From Desulforapulum autotrophicum (GTDB lineage: Bacteria > Desulfobacterota > Desulfobacteria > Desulfobacterales > Desulfolunaceae): a stretch of 64,000 bases of DNA. Every line of letters starts with the position of its first letter. The first letter of the stretch is position 1. This document shows, piece after piece, positions 16,073 through 25,035 of this stretch. The notes under the pieces were generated by a model that searched no databases, was not told the DNA's origin, and was given only the letters and a program-made list of their open reading frames with translations. The stretch covers positions 1 through 64,000 of the forward strand of contig DYJE01000017.1 of NCBI GenBank assembly GCA_020723285.1, given 5' to 3'. The position numbers and the translations under genes are program-made.

Positions 16073-17836
16073 ATGATGATAAAAAACCGAAGCACCCGAT
16101 CGTTTTTTGTCCCGAGAAGATGGGTTCCGCGCCCAGGCATGGCCAGTTATTTCACGTTCGGAAACTACCGCCGTGTCTGGATGACACTCATCGTTTCTCT
16201 TTCCATTACCTGTCTGGTTCCACTGTCCATCATCACAGTCATCCACCAGCGGAACGTGGACACGGCCATGAACGTGGAACTCCTTCTGAGGGCCGAACGT
16301 TCGGCGTCAAACGCCAGGCGGACGGTGGGAAATTTTCTCCAGGAACGCATGGATGCCCTTCGGTTCATCGTCAATGAAGTGGGATACGAGAAGCTGAACC
16401 ACACCGAACAGCTCAAAAATGTTCTCCGGAACCTCAAGGTGGGTTTCGGAGGAATTTCAGACCTGGGGATGATTCACGATGATGGCACCCAGGTGGCCTA
16501 CGTGGGGGAATTCAATCTCATGGGCCGGAACTACCGGAACGAGAAATGGTTCAAGGAATGTATGGACAAGGGGCAGTATATCAGCGATGTTTTCAAGGGA
16601 TTCCGCGGGGTGCCCCACATCATTCTTTCCGTGAAATCCGAATCGCCTAAAGGGGAGGTGTTTATCCTTCGGGCCACCCTGGACACAGCCAAACTCATCG
16701 AAACGGTGAGTTCTTACAAGTCCAGCGAATACGCCGACATCTTTCTCATCAACCTCGAAGGTTTCTGCCAGACGCCTTCGTTCAATTACGGCGAGGGAGA
16801 CGGCCTTCACAAGGCCGGTTTCTCGGTGCCTCCGCCCGCGTCCAGAACCCATGCCCTGGAGATCAAGGATTTCAAGGGGGAGCGTTTTATCATGGCATAC
16901 GCCTATATCAACGCCGGCGAAACGGAAACCCCGTTCATCCTTATCAACCTGAAGCGCGACGCGCCCATGGGGACCGTGTGGGACACATCGAAAACCCAGG
17001 CCATCAGGATTTTCTTTGTCAGTGTTTTCGTCATTCTGTTGATTGTCTATCTCACGTCCACGTACATGATCAACCGGCTGTTCATGTCGGACAGCATCAA
17101 GGCCGGCACGCTCAGAGCGGCAGAACACAAGTCTCAGCTTGCGTCCATCGGTCAGCTGGCGGCGGGTGTGGCCCACGAGATCAACAACCCTCTCGCGGTG
17201 ATCAACGAGGAGGCGGGATACCTGATGGATCTCATCGAAATGGACGACGCCCCGCCTGAAAAAACCGAACTTTCCGAACATATCCGTTCGATTCTGGACA
17301 GCGTGGACCGCTGCGGCACCATCACCCGCCAGCTTCTTTTCTTCGCCCGTCAGTTCGATGTAAAAATCATGAACTTCCATCCGGCAGACATCCTGTCGGA
17401 CGTGCTCAAGTTTTACCATAAAGAAGCGGAATACCGGAATATCCGGCTTACCGTGGACGTTTCACCCCGAACGCCGGTCATCGTATCGGACAAGGGCAAG
17501 TTCCAGCAGGTGTTCATCAATCTGATCAATAACGCGTTTCAGGCCATGGAAAACAACGGGGCCCTTTCCATAGCCATCGGCCCCATGGAACCGGATTTTG
17601 TCACCATCACCGTCAGCGACACGGGATGCGGCATTCCTTCGGAAAACCTGAGCCGGATATTCGATCCGTTCTTCACCACCAAAGGGGACAGCGAAGGAAC
17701 AGGCCTGGGCCTTTCCATCACATACGGACTCATGCAGAAACTCAAAGGAAAAATCGATGTCAACAGCAAGGTCGGCAAAGGAACCACATTCACACTGATC
17801 TTTCCGTTGGACATGCAGGGGGATAGCACATCATGA
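16073..17836 (+). CDS. Membrane sensor histidine kinase with Cache-type sensor
   Basis: 587 residues. A first membrane helix (~40-62) and a second (~320-342) bracket a ~260-residue periplasmic domain with Cache-like features (SDLGMIHDDGTQVAYVG, YRNEKWFKEC, ILSVKSESPKGE), a small-molecule sensor fold. The cytoplasmic part has HisKA with GVAHEINNPLAVI (H368), then the HATPase with N box NLINNAF, G1 DTGCGIP, F box FDPFFTTK and G2 GTGLGLS. A complete kinase. The start is uncertain, 16073 having a poor ribosome binding site. Its stop overlaps the next receiver's ATG (ATGA), so translation is coupled. Confidence 0.92.
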   Translation: MMIKNRSTRSFFVPRRWVPRPGMASYFTFGNYRRVWMTLIVSLSITCLVPLSIITVIHQRNVDTAMNVELLLRAERSASNARRTVGNFLQERMDALRFIVNEVGYEKLNHTEQLKNVLRNLKVGFGGISDLGMIHDDGTQVAYVGEFNLMGRNYRNEKWFKECMDKGQYISDVFKGFRGVPHIILSVKSESPKGEVFILRATLDTAKLIETVSSYKSSEYADIFLINLEGFCQTPSFNYGEGDGLHKAGFSVPPPASRTHALEIKDFKGERFIMAYAYINAGETETPFILINLKRDAPMGTVWDTSKTQAIRIFFVSVFVILLIVYLTSTYMINRLFMSDSIKAGTLRAAEHKSQLASIGQLAAGVAHEINNPLAVINEEAGYLMDLIEMDDAPPEKTELSEHIRSILDSVDRCGTITRQLLFFARQFDVKIMNFHPADILSDVLKFYHKEAEYRNIRLTVDVSPRTPVIVSDKGKFQQVFINLINNAFQAMENNGALSIAIGPMEPDFVTITVSDTGCGIPSENLSRIFDPFFTTKGDSEGTGLGLSITYGLMQKLKGKIDVNSKVGKGTTFTLIFPLDMQGDSTS

Positions 17837-18219
17837 AAGTACTTCTCGTGGACGACCAGACCCAGTTCGTCTCTGTTCTGACCAAGCGGCTCAACATGCG
17901 GGGTATCGACGCCACATGCGCGTTTTCACCGGATGAAGCCCTGGCTCTTTCGGATAACGCCCGTTTCGACATCGCCGTGCTCGACGTGAAAATGCCGGGA
18001 TTGAGCGGGATCGAGCTCCGCCGCCTGTTACACAAGAAAAACCAGGACACGAAATTTATCTTTCTTACCGGTCACGGATCGGAAGACAACTATAAAATCG
18101 GTTCGGCGGAGGCGGCGTTTTTTTTACCCAAGCCTCTGAACATCGAAAAACTCATTGAAGCCATCCGCCAGACCGCATCCGAAGAAAAACCTGATCAAAG
18201 CTTTAACGACGAAAGGTGA
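17833..18219 (+). CDS. Single-domain response regulator
   Basis: 128 residues, receiver only: VDDQTQF, D51 in VLDVKMPGLSG, LTGHG and Lys in LPKPLN. It overlaps the kinase stop by four bases and is followed within four bases by the phosphotransfer-like gene. Best read as the kinase's cognate receiver. It has no DNA-binding or enzymatic output. Confidence 0.92.
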   Translation: MKVLLVDDQTQFVSVLTKRLNMRGIDATCAFSPDEALALSDNARFDIAVLDVKMPGLSGIELRRLLHKKNQDTKFIFLTGHGSEDNYKIGSAEAAFFLPKPLNIEKLIEAIRQTASEEKPDQSFNDER

Positions 18220-18222
18220 ATT

Positions 18223-18894
18223 ATGGAAAAATTTATCGAGCTGTTATTCGAAGAAGGACTGTCTTTTTTCGGCCAGATCAACGCCAGCATCTCCCATGAG
18301 CTGAAAAACATCCTGGCCACGGTGTCCGAAACCTCAGGACTCATCAGCGACCTGATCGAAATATCCGAAAGCGGAAAACCCCTGGACATCCAGGCCATCA
18401 AAAACAGCAGCCGAGAAATCGCCGATGAAATCCAGCGGGGCTTCATCACCATCAAGCAGATGAACACCTTCGCCCACAGCGTGGACAACTCGTTCGGGGA
18501 AATCACCCTGACGGACACGCTGGATCTGGTGATCAATCTGTCCCAGTTTCTGAGTTACGCCAGCCAGGTGGAATTCTTCAAGCAGGAAGTGGGCGAGGTG
18601 AAAGTGTTCACCTGTCCCTTCCTTCTTCAGGACCTTCTGTACCAGGTGCTGGCCTTCGCGTACAAACTTACGGGCCATAAAGGCGTGGTCCGGATATCCC
18701 TGGTGAACGAGGAAAAGGAAACCACCATCGTGTTTGAAAACATTCCCCTCGACGAAACCAGGCCTTTTCCGGAAATACGTGTTCAGAAAATCGCCGATGT
18801 CCTGGGAATTTCAACCGGTATCCTCCCCAACCGGACCGGCTTTTTCATTAAAATTCCCCTGACTCTGAAAACCATGTACAAACGCGGCGAGTGA
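18223..18894 (+). CDS. Minimal histidine kinase-like / histidine phosphotransferase-like protein
   Basis: 223 residues, soluble. It opens with a dimerisation helix containing SISHELKNILATVSE, where H25 is in a proper H-box context (S-H-E-L-K-N). The C-terminal ~100 residues have the general look of a Bergerat fold, but I find no N box, no D-x-G-x-G and no G2 loop, so ATP binding is doubtful. This is the architecture of Spo0B/ChpT-type phosphotransferases: a HisKA-like bundle with a degenerate ATPase domain. Placed between two receivers, it may shuttle phosphate between them. The alternative is a decayed kinase. Confidence 0.6.
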   Translation: MEKFIELLFEEGLSFFGQINASISHELKNILATVSETSGLISDLIEISESGKPLDIQAIKNSSREIADEIQRGFITIKQMNTFAHSVDNSFGEITLTDTLDLVINLSQFLSYASQVEFFKQEVGEVKVFTCPFLLQDLLYQVLAFAYKLTGHKGVVRISLVNEEKETTIVFENIPLDETRPFPEIRVQKIADVLGISTGILPNRTGFFIKIPLTLKTMYKRGE

Positions 18895-18932
18895 CCGCAG
18901 ATAACAGGCGGCGGCGTCAAGGAGGTCAAATC

Positions 18933-19379
18933 ATGGCTGATGAAAAAACCATCAAGGTTCTGATCGTGGACGACGAGGTTTCATTTTTGAACGCGGTCTC
19001 CGAGCGCCTTCGCCTGAAGGGTTTCGAGGTCTTTTCAGCCGACAGCGGCGAAAAGGCCCTGGAAGCGGCAGAACAACTGTCGTTTGATGTGGCGGTTGTG
19101 GATCTGCACATGCCGGGGATGACCGGCCAGGAACTCCTTGAAGCCCTCAAAGTGAAGCACCCCTTTCTTCAGGTTCTGATTTTGACCGGTCAGGGCACGG
19201 TCCGGACGGCCATGGAATGCATGCGTCAGGGGGCCGTCACCTACCTTGAAAAACCCTTCAACTTCGATCAGCTGGTGGACGCCGTGGGCGAAGCCTTTAC
19301 CGCGAAGCTGATCAGCCAGTACGAACATCAGGCCAGTGAACTTAAACCCCCGTCCGGTAAAATTTCTGAGAATCAGTAA
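18933..19379 (+). CDS. Single-domain response regulator
   Basis: 148 residues: VDDEVSF, D57 in VVDLHMPGMTG, LTGQG and K in LEKPFN, followed by a short ~25-residue tail with no recognisable domain. Start 18933 is set by AAGGAGG seven bases upstream; the frame is open back to 18891. Last gene of the plus-strand signalling operon; the MITE starts five bases after its stop. Confidence 0.92.
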   Translation: MADEKTIKVLIVDDEVSFLNAVSERLRLKGFEVFSADSGEKALEAAEQLSFDVAVVDLHMPGMTGQELLEALKVKHPFLQVLILTGQGTVRTAMECMRQGAVTYLEKPFNFDQLVDAVGEAFTAKLISQYEHQASELKPPSGKISENQ

Positions 19380-19384
19380 AAATT

Positions 19385-19534
19385 GATGGACTCGTAAAAA
19401 GTCGCCCGATGGCTATGGAAAAAGGCCCAGAGGCAAGGCATAGTGTTTGGCCAGGCGCGAAGGCATACATGTAGTATGTCGAGTGTCTGGCCAAACACTA
19501 TAACGCCGCATATGGGACTTTTTACGACGCCATC
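19385..19534 (+). mobile_element. MITE-like 150-bp palindromic element, copy 1
   Basis: Terminal inverted repeats GATGGACTCGTAAAAAGTC and GACTTTTTACGACGCCATC, with a second inner inverted repeat ATAGTGTTTGGCC / GGCCAAACACTAT. No coding capacity. Flanked on both sides by AAAAATT, a possible 7-bp target duplication. Begins five bases after the stop of the receiver gene. Copy 2 at 45880-46029 is its reverse complement with 6 mismatches, all in the central ~20 bp. The remaining 170 bp up to 19704 hold nothing I recognise. Confidence 0.85.
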
Positions 19535-19704
19535 AAAAATTGAGCGGACACGCTGACGGATGATCCGCAGAGGCCATCGCTGGGGCAGGTCATGAACTGG
19601 GGTAAGGGGAAAACAAGAATCGTGAAACCATGAACCAGGGGGCTGTCAGAATACTTCACGGGTGTTATGAATGTAACAGGGTCGCATCCATGACTGTGCC
19701 ATCG

Positions 19705-20415
19705 TCACGATGATTCACAGCCGTGAAGCTCTCCGCTTTCAAGAGTAAGAACCCGATCGGCTGTGCGGCGTACCTGATCCATGGAGTGGGACACCACGAT
19801 GAGGGTGCAGGTGTTTTTCAGTTCGAGCATCAGATCCTCGATGCCTGCCGCAGCCTTAGCGTCCAGCGAGGACGCGGGTTCGTCAAGAAGAAGAATTTCC
19901 GGTTCGAAAACGAGGGCCCGTGCCATGCACAGCCTCTGCTGCTGACCGCCTGAGAGTTTTCGGGCGTCGTCTTTCAACCGGTCTTTCACTTCATCCCAGA
20001 GATGGACCCGGCTAAGGGCTTTCTCCACCCGTTCCTCCGTGTTTTTCCTTTTTCCTGTTCCTGCCAGTTTCAGAGGGAAGGCCACATTTCCGGCCACGCT
20101 CATGGGAAGGGGGTTGGGGGTCTGGAAAACCATGCCCACGGTCCGCCGCAGTCGGGTGAGCGGCATGGACCGGTGGTGAATATCCCTGAACTCCCCGTCA
20201 AAGCGAATGTTGACACGGCCGGTGACATGGGCCCCCGGAATGGTTTCCCACAGGCGGTTCAGCACCATGAGAAAGCTTGATTTGCCTTGACCCGAAGGGC
20301 CGGTGATGGCGGTGATGGTGTTTTCCATGAACCGGGCTTCGACACGGTTGAGGATGGTTCGTTTTCCATAGGCGAACGAAAGATCGTCGATTCTGATTTT
20401 TTCCATGCGGCTCAT
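19705..20415 (-). CDS. pstB: Phosphate ABC transporter ATP-binding protein (PstB)
   Basis: 236 residues with all ABC ATPase motifs: Walker A GPSGQGKSS, Q-loop FQTPNPLP, signature LSGGQQQR, Walker B ILLLDEPASSLD and the H-loop VVSHSM. FQTPNPLPMSVAGNVAFPLK matches the PstB pattern (F-Q-x-P-N-P-F-P-x-S-I). I start at 20415, where ATG overlaps the pstA stop (ATGA). Energises phosphate uptake with PstS, PstC and PstA. No phoU or phoB follows. Confidence 0.85.
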   Translation of the reverse strand: MSRMEKIRIDDLSFAYGKRTILNRVEARFMENTITAITGPSGQGKSSFLMVLNRLWETIPGAHVTGRVNIRFDGEFRDIHHRSMPLTRLRRTVGMVFQTPNPLPMSVAGNVAFPLKLAGTGKRKNTEERVEKALSRVHLWDEVKDRLKDDARKLSGGQQQRLCMARALVFEPEILLLDEPASSLDAKAAAGIEDLMLELKNTCTLIVVSHSMDQVRRTADRVLTLESGELHGCESS

Positions 20416-21305
20416 AATCCGGGGCCTGACACGGCGGTTCTTGCCGTTGCGATGTTTTTGATGATGAACGAAAAAAGAAACAGCGACGACGTGACCCCGA
20501 AAAGAAGGATCGACGCTCCGTAACCTGTGGCCAGTTCCGCACTGTCCATGTATTGGGACGACACCGTGTAGATGTGAAACGGCAGGGCTTCGTAGTTTCC
20601 GAAAACAGACCGGGGAAGACCCGCAGATGCCGCGACACCGGTGAGCATGATGACGGCGGTGTCTTCGGCGCAACGTCCGATCGAAAGCACCACACCGCTT
20701 AAAATTCCCGGAAGGCTTCGGGGAATGAGGACGTAAAAAAGATTCTGAACCGGGCTGGCTCCCAGGGCAAGAGCGGTAAGCCGGACCTCCGGCGGAAGAT
20801 TCTCAAGGGCTGTCTGAGTGCTTCGGATCAGATAGGGAAGAACGAGAAAGGCAAGGGACAGCGCCGATATCAAAAGGCAGGGGTACAGTTGCCCGGACAC
20901 ATACCGGTGAAGGAAAATCGAGATGGAAAATCCGAAAAGTCCCACCACGATGGATGGCGATCCTGCAAGGATATCGTAAAAAAGGCTGAACATGCGCTTC
21001 AATGCCCCCGACGCGAATTCGGACATGAAAATTCCCGTGCCGATGCCAAGAGGAAGGGCGATGGAAACGGACAGGGCCACCAGCGCGAACGTTCCGGCCA
21101 CGGCGGGAAAAAGGCCGTCAAGAACCGGTCGTCTTAAACAAAGGGCGTCCATGGGGCGGGTGGTTCCAAAGACCAGTTCAAGACCCAGGGAATTCCATCC
21201 TTTCATCACCAGATAGCCTGTGAGCACCATGGTGACGGCCATGAGAATCCCTGCGGCCGCAAAGGCGAAAACGGTAAAGCCGCGCTCGATCCATCGCCTG
21301 CTCAT
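20412..21305 (-). CDS. pstA: Phosphate ABC transporter permease PstA
   Basis: 297 residues, about six membrane helices. The permease EAA-type loop is seen in VRLTALALGASPVQNLFYVL..RSLPGILSG, as in PstA/PstC proteins. Overlaps pstC upstream and pstB downstream by four bases each, which indicates a tightly coupled operon pstS-pstC-pstA-pstB. Confidence 0.88.
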   Translation of the reverse strand: MSRRWIERGFTVFAFAAAGILMAVTMVLTGYLVMKGWNSLGLELVFGTTRPMDALCLRRPVLDGLFPAVAGTFALVALSVSIALPLGIGTGIFMSEFASGALKRMFSLFYDILAGSPSIVVGLFGFSISIFLHRYVSGQLYPCLLISALSLAFLVLPYLIRSTQTALENLPPEVRLTALALGASPVQNLFYVLIPRSLPGILSGVVLSIGRCAEDTAVIMLTGVAASAGLPRSVFGNYEALPFHIYTVSSQYMDSAELATGYGASILLFGVTSSLFLFSFIIKNIATARTAVSGPGL

Positions 21306-22138
21306 GATTCGCTCCTGAACACCGTGTCGATGGCCCTCACGGCCAGGGTGGATAGGGCCGTAAACCCGTAAAGGACAAGGCCGCAGGCAAAAAGGGTTTT
21401 GAATTCGGGGCTATCGAAATCCGAGGCGATCACAAGTGCGATGTGGGCTGTAAGGGTCCGGGCGGGTGAAAAAAGGGAATCCGGCACGGCGATGGCGTTA
21501 CCTGAAATCATCAGCGCGATGAGGGTATCGCCCATGGCTCTTCCCATGCCCAGAATCAGTCCCGTCACCAGCCCTTTTTTCGAAGCGGGCAGAACGACCC
21601 ACAAAAAAGTCTGAACCGGGGTGGCTCCCAGAGCTGTGGCCGCCATGCGGGTTTTCACAGGCACCTGATCAAAGGTGTCGGAAAACGTCAGTATCATGGT
21701 GGGAGAGATGAGTACGGAAAGAAGCAGTGCCGATGAGAGGATACACATGCCCGACCCTTCCCCGGCGAGGTTTCGTATCAGGGGAACCAGGAGAAACACG
21801 CCGATGAACCCGTAGACCACCGTGGGAATGCCTGTCATGGCCTGAACGGTTTTTCGGAGAACAGCCGCCAAAGGCTTGGGGGCCAGTCCGCTGATCAAGG
21901 CGGCCGTGCCCAGACTCAAGGGGAATCCGAACACAAGGGCAAGGGATGAAATGCCAAGGGTTCCAATGATCATGGGATACAGGCCGAAGACTCCGTTCGA
22001 CGGATTCCACGGGCTTGTGAGCATGCTGAAAAAAAGGCCTTCCCTGAACAGGGGAAGGCCGAGAATGATCATGAACAAGACGATGCACACGGACACGCAC
22101 GCGCTGATCACGGCGGATATGAAAAAAAACGGCTTCAC
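21302..22138 (-). CDS. pstC: Phosphate ABC transporter permease PstC
   Basis: 278 residues, six predicted membrane helices. EAA loop: KTRMAATALGATPVQTFLWVVLPASKKGLVTG. The segment GIPTVVYGFIGVFLLVPLIR is characteristic of PstC. It is shorter at the N-terminus than E. coli PstC, as in many anaerobes. Starts ten bases after the pstS stop. Confidence 0.88.
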   Translation of the reverse strand: MKPFFFISAVISACVSVCIVLFMIILGLPLFREGLFFSMLTSPWNPSNGVFGLYPMIIGTLGISSLALVFGFPLSLGTAALISGLAPKPLAAVLRKTVQAMTGIPTVVYGFIGVFLLVPLIRNLAGEGSGMCILSSALLLSVLISPTMILTFSDTFDQVPVKTRMAATALGATPVQTFLWVVLPASKKGLVTGLILGMGRAMGDTLIALMISGNAIAVPDSLFSPARTLTAHIALVIASDFDSPEFKTLFACGLVLYGFTALSTLAVRAIDTVFRSES

Positions 22139-22148
22139 CGATAAAAAC

Positions 22149-22982
22149 CTATTTCACCGGAATGAAGCCATGGGACTCTGCCAGGCTCTGGCCTTCAGCG
22201 CTCATCAGATAATCGAGGAATTTTTTGGCAAGTCCCTTCGGAGTACCTTTGGTATTGCTGTAAAGTCCTCGGGCTATGGGGTATTTTCTTGATTTGACGG
22301 TATCCACAGTGGGGGCCACGCCGTCCATGCTCACCGCTTTGACGGATTTGTCCATATGCCCCACCGACACGTAACCGATGGCGTATGGATCTGTCGCCAC
22401 CGAGGATTTCATGGCGCCGTTAGACGCCACCACAACGGCTTTCGTGGTGATCGGACCTTTGTTCAGGGCCTTTTCACCAAACACTTCACGGGTTCCGCTG
22501 GCTTCATCACGGGTGTAGACGTTGATGGCTTTGTCCACGCCGCCCACCTGGTTCCAGTGCGTGATTTTTCCTGAAAAAATATCTGTGATCTGGGCTTTGG
22601 TCAGCGAGCCCACCGGATTTGCCGGATTCACGGCAACACCCACGCCGTCGATGGCCCATTCGACCATGCTGAGGCCGTATTTTGCGATTTCTTCATCTTT
22701 GGGTTTGCGACCGGAGTTGCCGATATCCACCAGACCTTCACCCACCTGGGTGATGCCCACACCCGAACCTCCGCCGGCAATGGAAATCTGGATGTCGGGA
22801 TTGACGGCCATGATCCGTTTGGCGGCGTCTTTCATCACCGGTATATGAGCCGTTCCCCCTGAAATTTTTAATGATCCTTTTTCACCTTTGAAGCTGTCCA
22901 GGGATCCTGCCATAAGCCCGGTGGGAATCAGAAGAATGAGGATAAAAGCCAGGGCCATGTTTTTAAGTGTCGTTGTCTTCAT
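22149..22982 (-). CDS. pstS: Phosphate-binding periplasmic protein PstS
   Basis: 277 residues with a Sec signal (hydrophobic segment ending near LMAGS). Phosphate-binding signatures are present: ISGGTAHIPVMKDAAKRI, SIAGGGSGVGITQVGEGLVDIGNSGR and the SGT motif in TRDEASGTREVF. These Ser/Thr/Arg residues ligate phosphate in PstS. No lipobox Cys. Start 22982 follows AAGGAG. First gene of the pst operon; no clear Pho box was found upstream. Confidence 0.87.
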   Translation of the reverse strand: MKTTTLKNMALAFILILLIPTGLMAGSLDSFKGEKGSLKISGGTAHIPVMKDAAKRIMAVNPDIQISIAGGGSGVGITQVGEGLVDIGNSGRKPKDEEIAKYGLSMVEWAIDGVGVAVNPANPVGSLTKAQITDIFSGKITHWNQVGGVDKAINVYTRDEASGTREVFGEKALNKGPITTKAVVVASNGAMKSSVATDPYAIGYVSVGHMDKSVKAVSMDGVAPTVDTVKSRKYPIARGLYSNTKGTPKGLAKKFLDYLMSAEGQSLAESHGFIPVK

Positions 22983-23037
22983 GAATGCTCCTTGTGTCAT
23001 TAGGGATTGAATAGTCAATTGTCTATGAATTCAGGAT

Positions 23038-23065
23038 GGTTATCACAGATGCCCTGTGGATAACC
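23038..23065 (-). terminator. Hairpin between the radical SAM gene and pstS
   Basis: GGTTATCACAG and CTGTGGATAACC form an imperfect stem (one bulged G) with a five-base loop. It lies between the stop of the radical SAM gene (23179) and the start of pstS (22982). It may be a terminator or attenuator; no U-run. Confidence 0.35.
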
Positions 23066-23178
23066 AATCGATAATAAGGATAATGACCGATTCATGTATT
23101 GATGAACTTGATAATGAGGGGTGTTGCGGTAATTCAGGGGCTCTGATTCTTAATGCCGAGAAAGTTTGTCGAGGCCAG

Positions 23179-25035
23179 CTATTTGCGGGCTTCCATATCC
23201 CTTAACTGCAAGGACAAAGGCTGGAACTCCGGGGGTTCATGTTTGGATACCCGGCCTTTGAACGCGAATTTCCGGATATGTTTCCTGAACATGGCCCGGA
23301 TATCCTCGTCGTTTTCCATGGCGTAGTACCGCTCATACGAGCCCTTGACCTTCTCCCTTGAATACACCGTTTCGTCGGCGTGGTGGAGGTTGTTGACGAT
23401 CAGCTGGGCCGAGGCGGAAATGAAGGCCTCGTTCAGGCGGTCCCTGAAGGAATGGCGGCCGTTTTTCGTGGGGTGCCGAAAGGCGCGGCGGAACACGAAC
23501 ACCGCGTTTTGAAGCACGTTCCACAAGGAACCGACCCGGCGGATGGCGTCGTAGGTCAGGTGGATCACCACAAGCATGCTGTGCTTAAGGGATTTGGGCG
23601 GAATCCGGTTGCATTCCGAAAGATCGGCGGCGGACAGGGCCAGGAAGTAATCCATGGTGCCTTGCGCGCCGTAGATGTAGGTTTTCTCCTGCTGGGACCG
23701 GATGAAATTCTTCGAGCCCGGAAGGTCCGTCAGCGGACAACCCTGAATGCCGATGCGGTGGGCTTTGCAGAATTCCGCCACCCTGCTTCCGGTGTGGATG
23801 GCCGGGGTGTAGAACCCGTCGTGGGGCAGTCCGAAGATGAACGCCCCGTGGATGGATATGCCGTGGTCCTGGATGATCCGGATCATCCGTGAATAATAGT
23901 CCCGGACGGAAAGGCCGCTGCGGTCGATGGACGGAACGATGCTTTTTCCGAGGCTCACCAGGTTTTCCCGTGAAAGGCTTTCGAACCCGATGAAAAAATG
24001 GATGGCCCCGGAGAGCCTGAGTTTTTCAAGAAGCGCCGGGTTTTCGGCCACGTCGATGGAAATCTGGGCCGCGTAGTTGATTTTGATGTCACTTGAGATG
24101 ATGGCGTCTAAAAGTTCTTCCAGTTTTTCTCCTCCCAGAAGCAGGTTGTCCGGCAGGAAAAAGAAAATCCGGTTGTGGTGGTTCACCCCGTTTCTCTGCA
24201 TGTGACGGATTTCCGCGATGAAGTCTTCGGGGCTCCGGGCTGAGAACGTTCGCTGACGTGCCGGAACGCTGGAAATGGAGCAGAAATGGCAGGAAAAGGG
24301 GCATCCCAGATACGGGGTGATGGGGTTGATGCGGATCAGCTGTTTCACCAGGCCGCCGATGAGGGGGATTTTTTTCAGAAACACCAGCTCCATGGGTTTC
24401 ATGGGCCGGATGTTCGGGGCTCCCCAGACACCGTCTTCCATCATGCGGGTTCCGGTGTATTCGGGTTTGAGGCGATTGTTTTGAAGATCGGACAGAATCT
24501 CCGTGATCACGGCCCGGTCCCCCGGCCCCCTGACCAGGGCCACACGTTCGGGATGGGGAATCCCCTGCCGGATGAAAATCTCCACGTCATCCGCCGCGGT
24601 GGACACATGGATGCCTCCGATGATGACGGGGATTCCCGCCGGGTTTAAAATCCTCGCGATGAGGGCCGCCGTGGGAAAATTGGCGCTCATGCTGGTGATG
24701 AACACGGCTTCGGGTTTTTGCCCCTGATCCGCGATGATACGGTGTATGGGCCGTCTTCGGCAGTCTCCCAGAATTACCGTCGAAAGCGGGTCGGCATAGG
24801 CGATCTGGTTGGCGATGTAGTCCGCGGCCTTGCTTTCAAGAGCCAGGGTGTCCACCATGCCCCGTTTCATCAGGGCGGGATCGAACGCCAGGTAATCCAG
24901 GTACTTGTTTTCAGTGAGTTTTTTCGGATCAAGCCCGGTCACTTCCCGGATCAGGGTGGACATGTCGGGGCACCGCCGGACAAGGTGCATCACATAAACC
25001 GACAAAGGATTGTATACAATGTAGTATCGTTTCAT
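23179..25035 (-). CDS. B12-binding domain radical SAM protein
   Basis: 618 residues. The N-terminal ~200 look like a cobalamin-binding Rossmann domain (AVFITSMSANFPTAALIARIL, then GIPVIIGGIHVSTAADDV). The radical SAM core follows with CPFSCHFCS: C245, C249, C252 bind the [4Fe-4S] cluster. FFLPDNLLL and FIGFESLS are typical of the B12-radical SAM class. The last ~150 residues are Arg/Lys-rich helical sequence with no known domain. Such enzymes methylate or rearrange unactivated carbons in lipids, cofactors or natural products. No partner gene lies beside it (357-bp gap upstream, pst operon downstream), so the substrate is unknown. Confidence 0.87.
   Translation of the reverse strand: MKRYYIVYNPLSVYVMHLVRRCPDMSTLIREVTGLDPKKLTENKYLDYLAFDPALMKRGMVDTLALESKAADYIANQIAYADPLSTVILGDCRRRPIHRIIADQGQKPEAVFITSMSANFPTAALIARILNPAGIPVIIGGIHVSTAADDVEIFIRQGIPHPERVALVRGPGDRAVITEILSDLQNNRLKPEYTGTRMMEDGVWGAPNIRPMKPMELVFLKKIPLIGGLVKQLIRINPITPYLGCPFSCHFCSISSVPARQRTFSARSPEDFIAEIRHMQRNGVNHHNRIFFFLPDNLLLGGEKLEELLDAIISSDIKINYAAQISIDVAENPALLEKLRLSGAIHFFIGFESLSRENLVSLGKSIVPSIDRSGLSVRDYYSRMIRIIQDHGISIHGAFIFGLPHDGFYTPAIHTGSRVAEFCKAHRIGIQGCPLTDLPGSKNFIRSQQEKTYIYGAQGTMDYFLALSAADLSECNRIPPKSLKHSMLVVIHLTYDAIRRVGSLWNVLQNAVFVFRRAFRHPTKNGRHSFRDRLNEAFISASAQLIVNNLHHADETVYSREKVKGSYERYYAMENDEDIRAMFRKHIRKFAFKGRVSKHEPPEFQPLSLQLRDMEARK

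Noticed and set aside
22983-23178. Pho box upstream of pstS
   Set aside because: TCATTATC-like repeats occur but are 31 bp apart rather than the 11-bp spacing of a Pho box.
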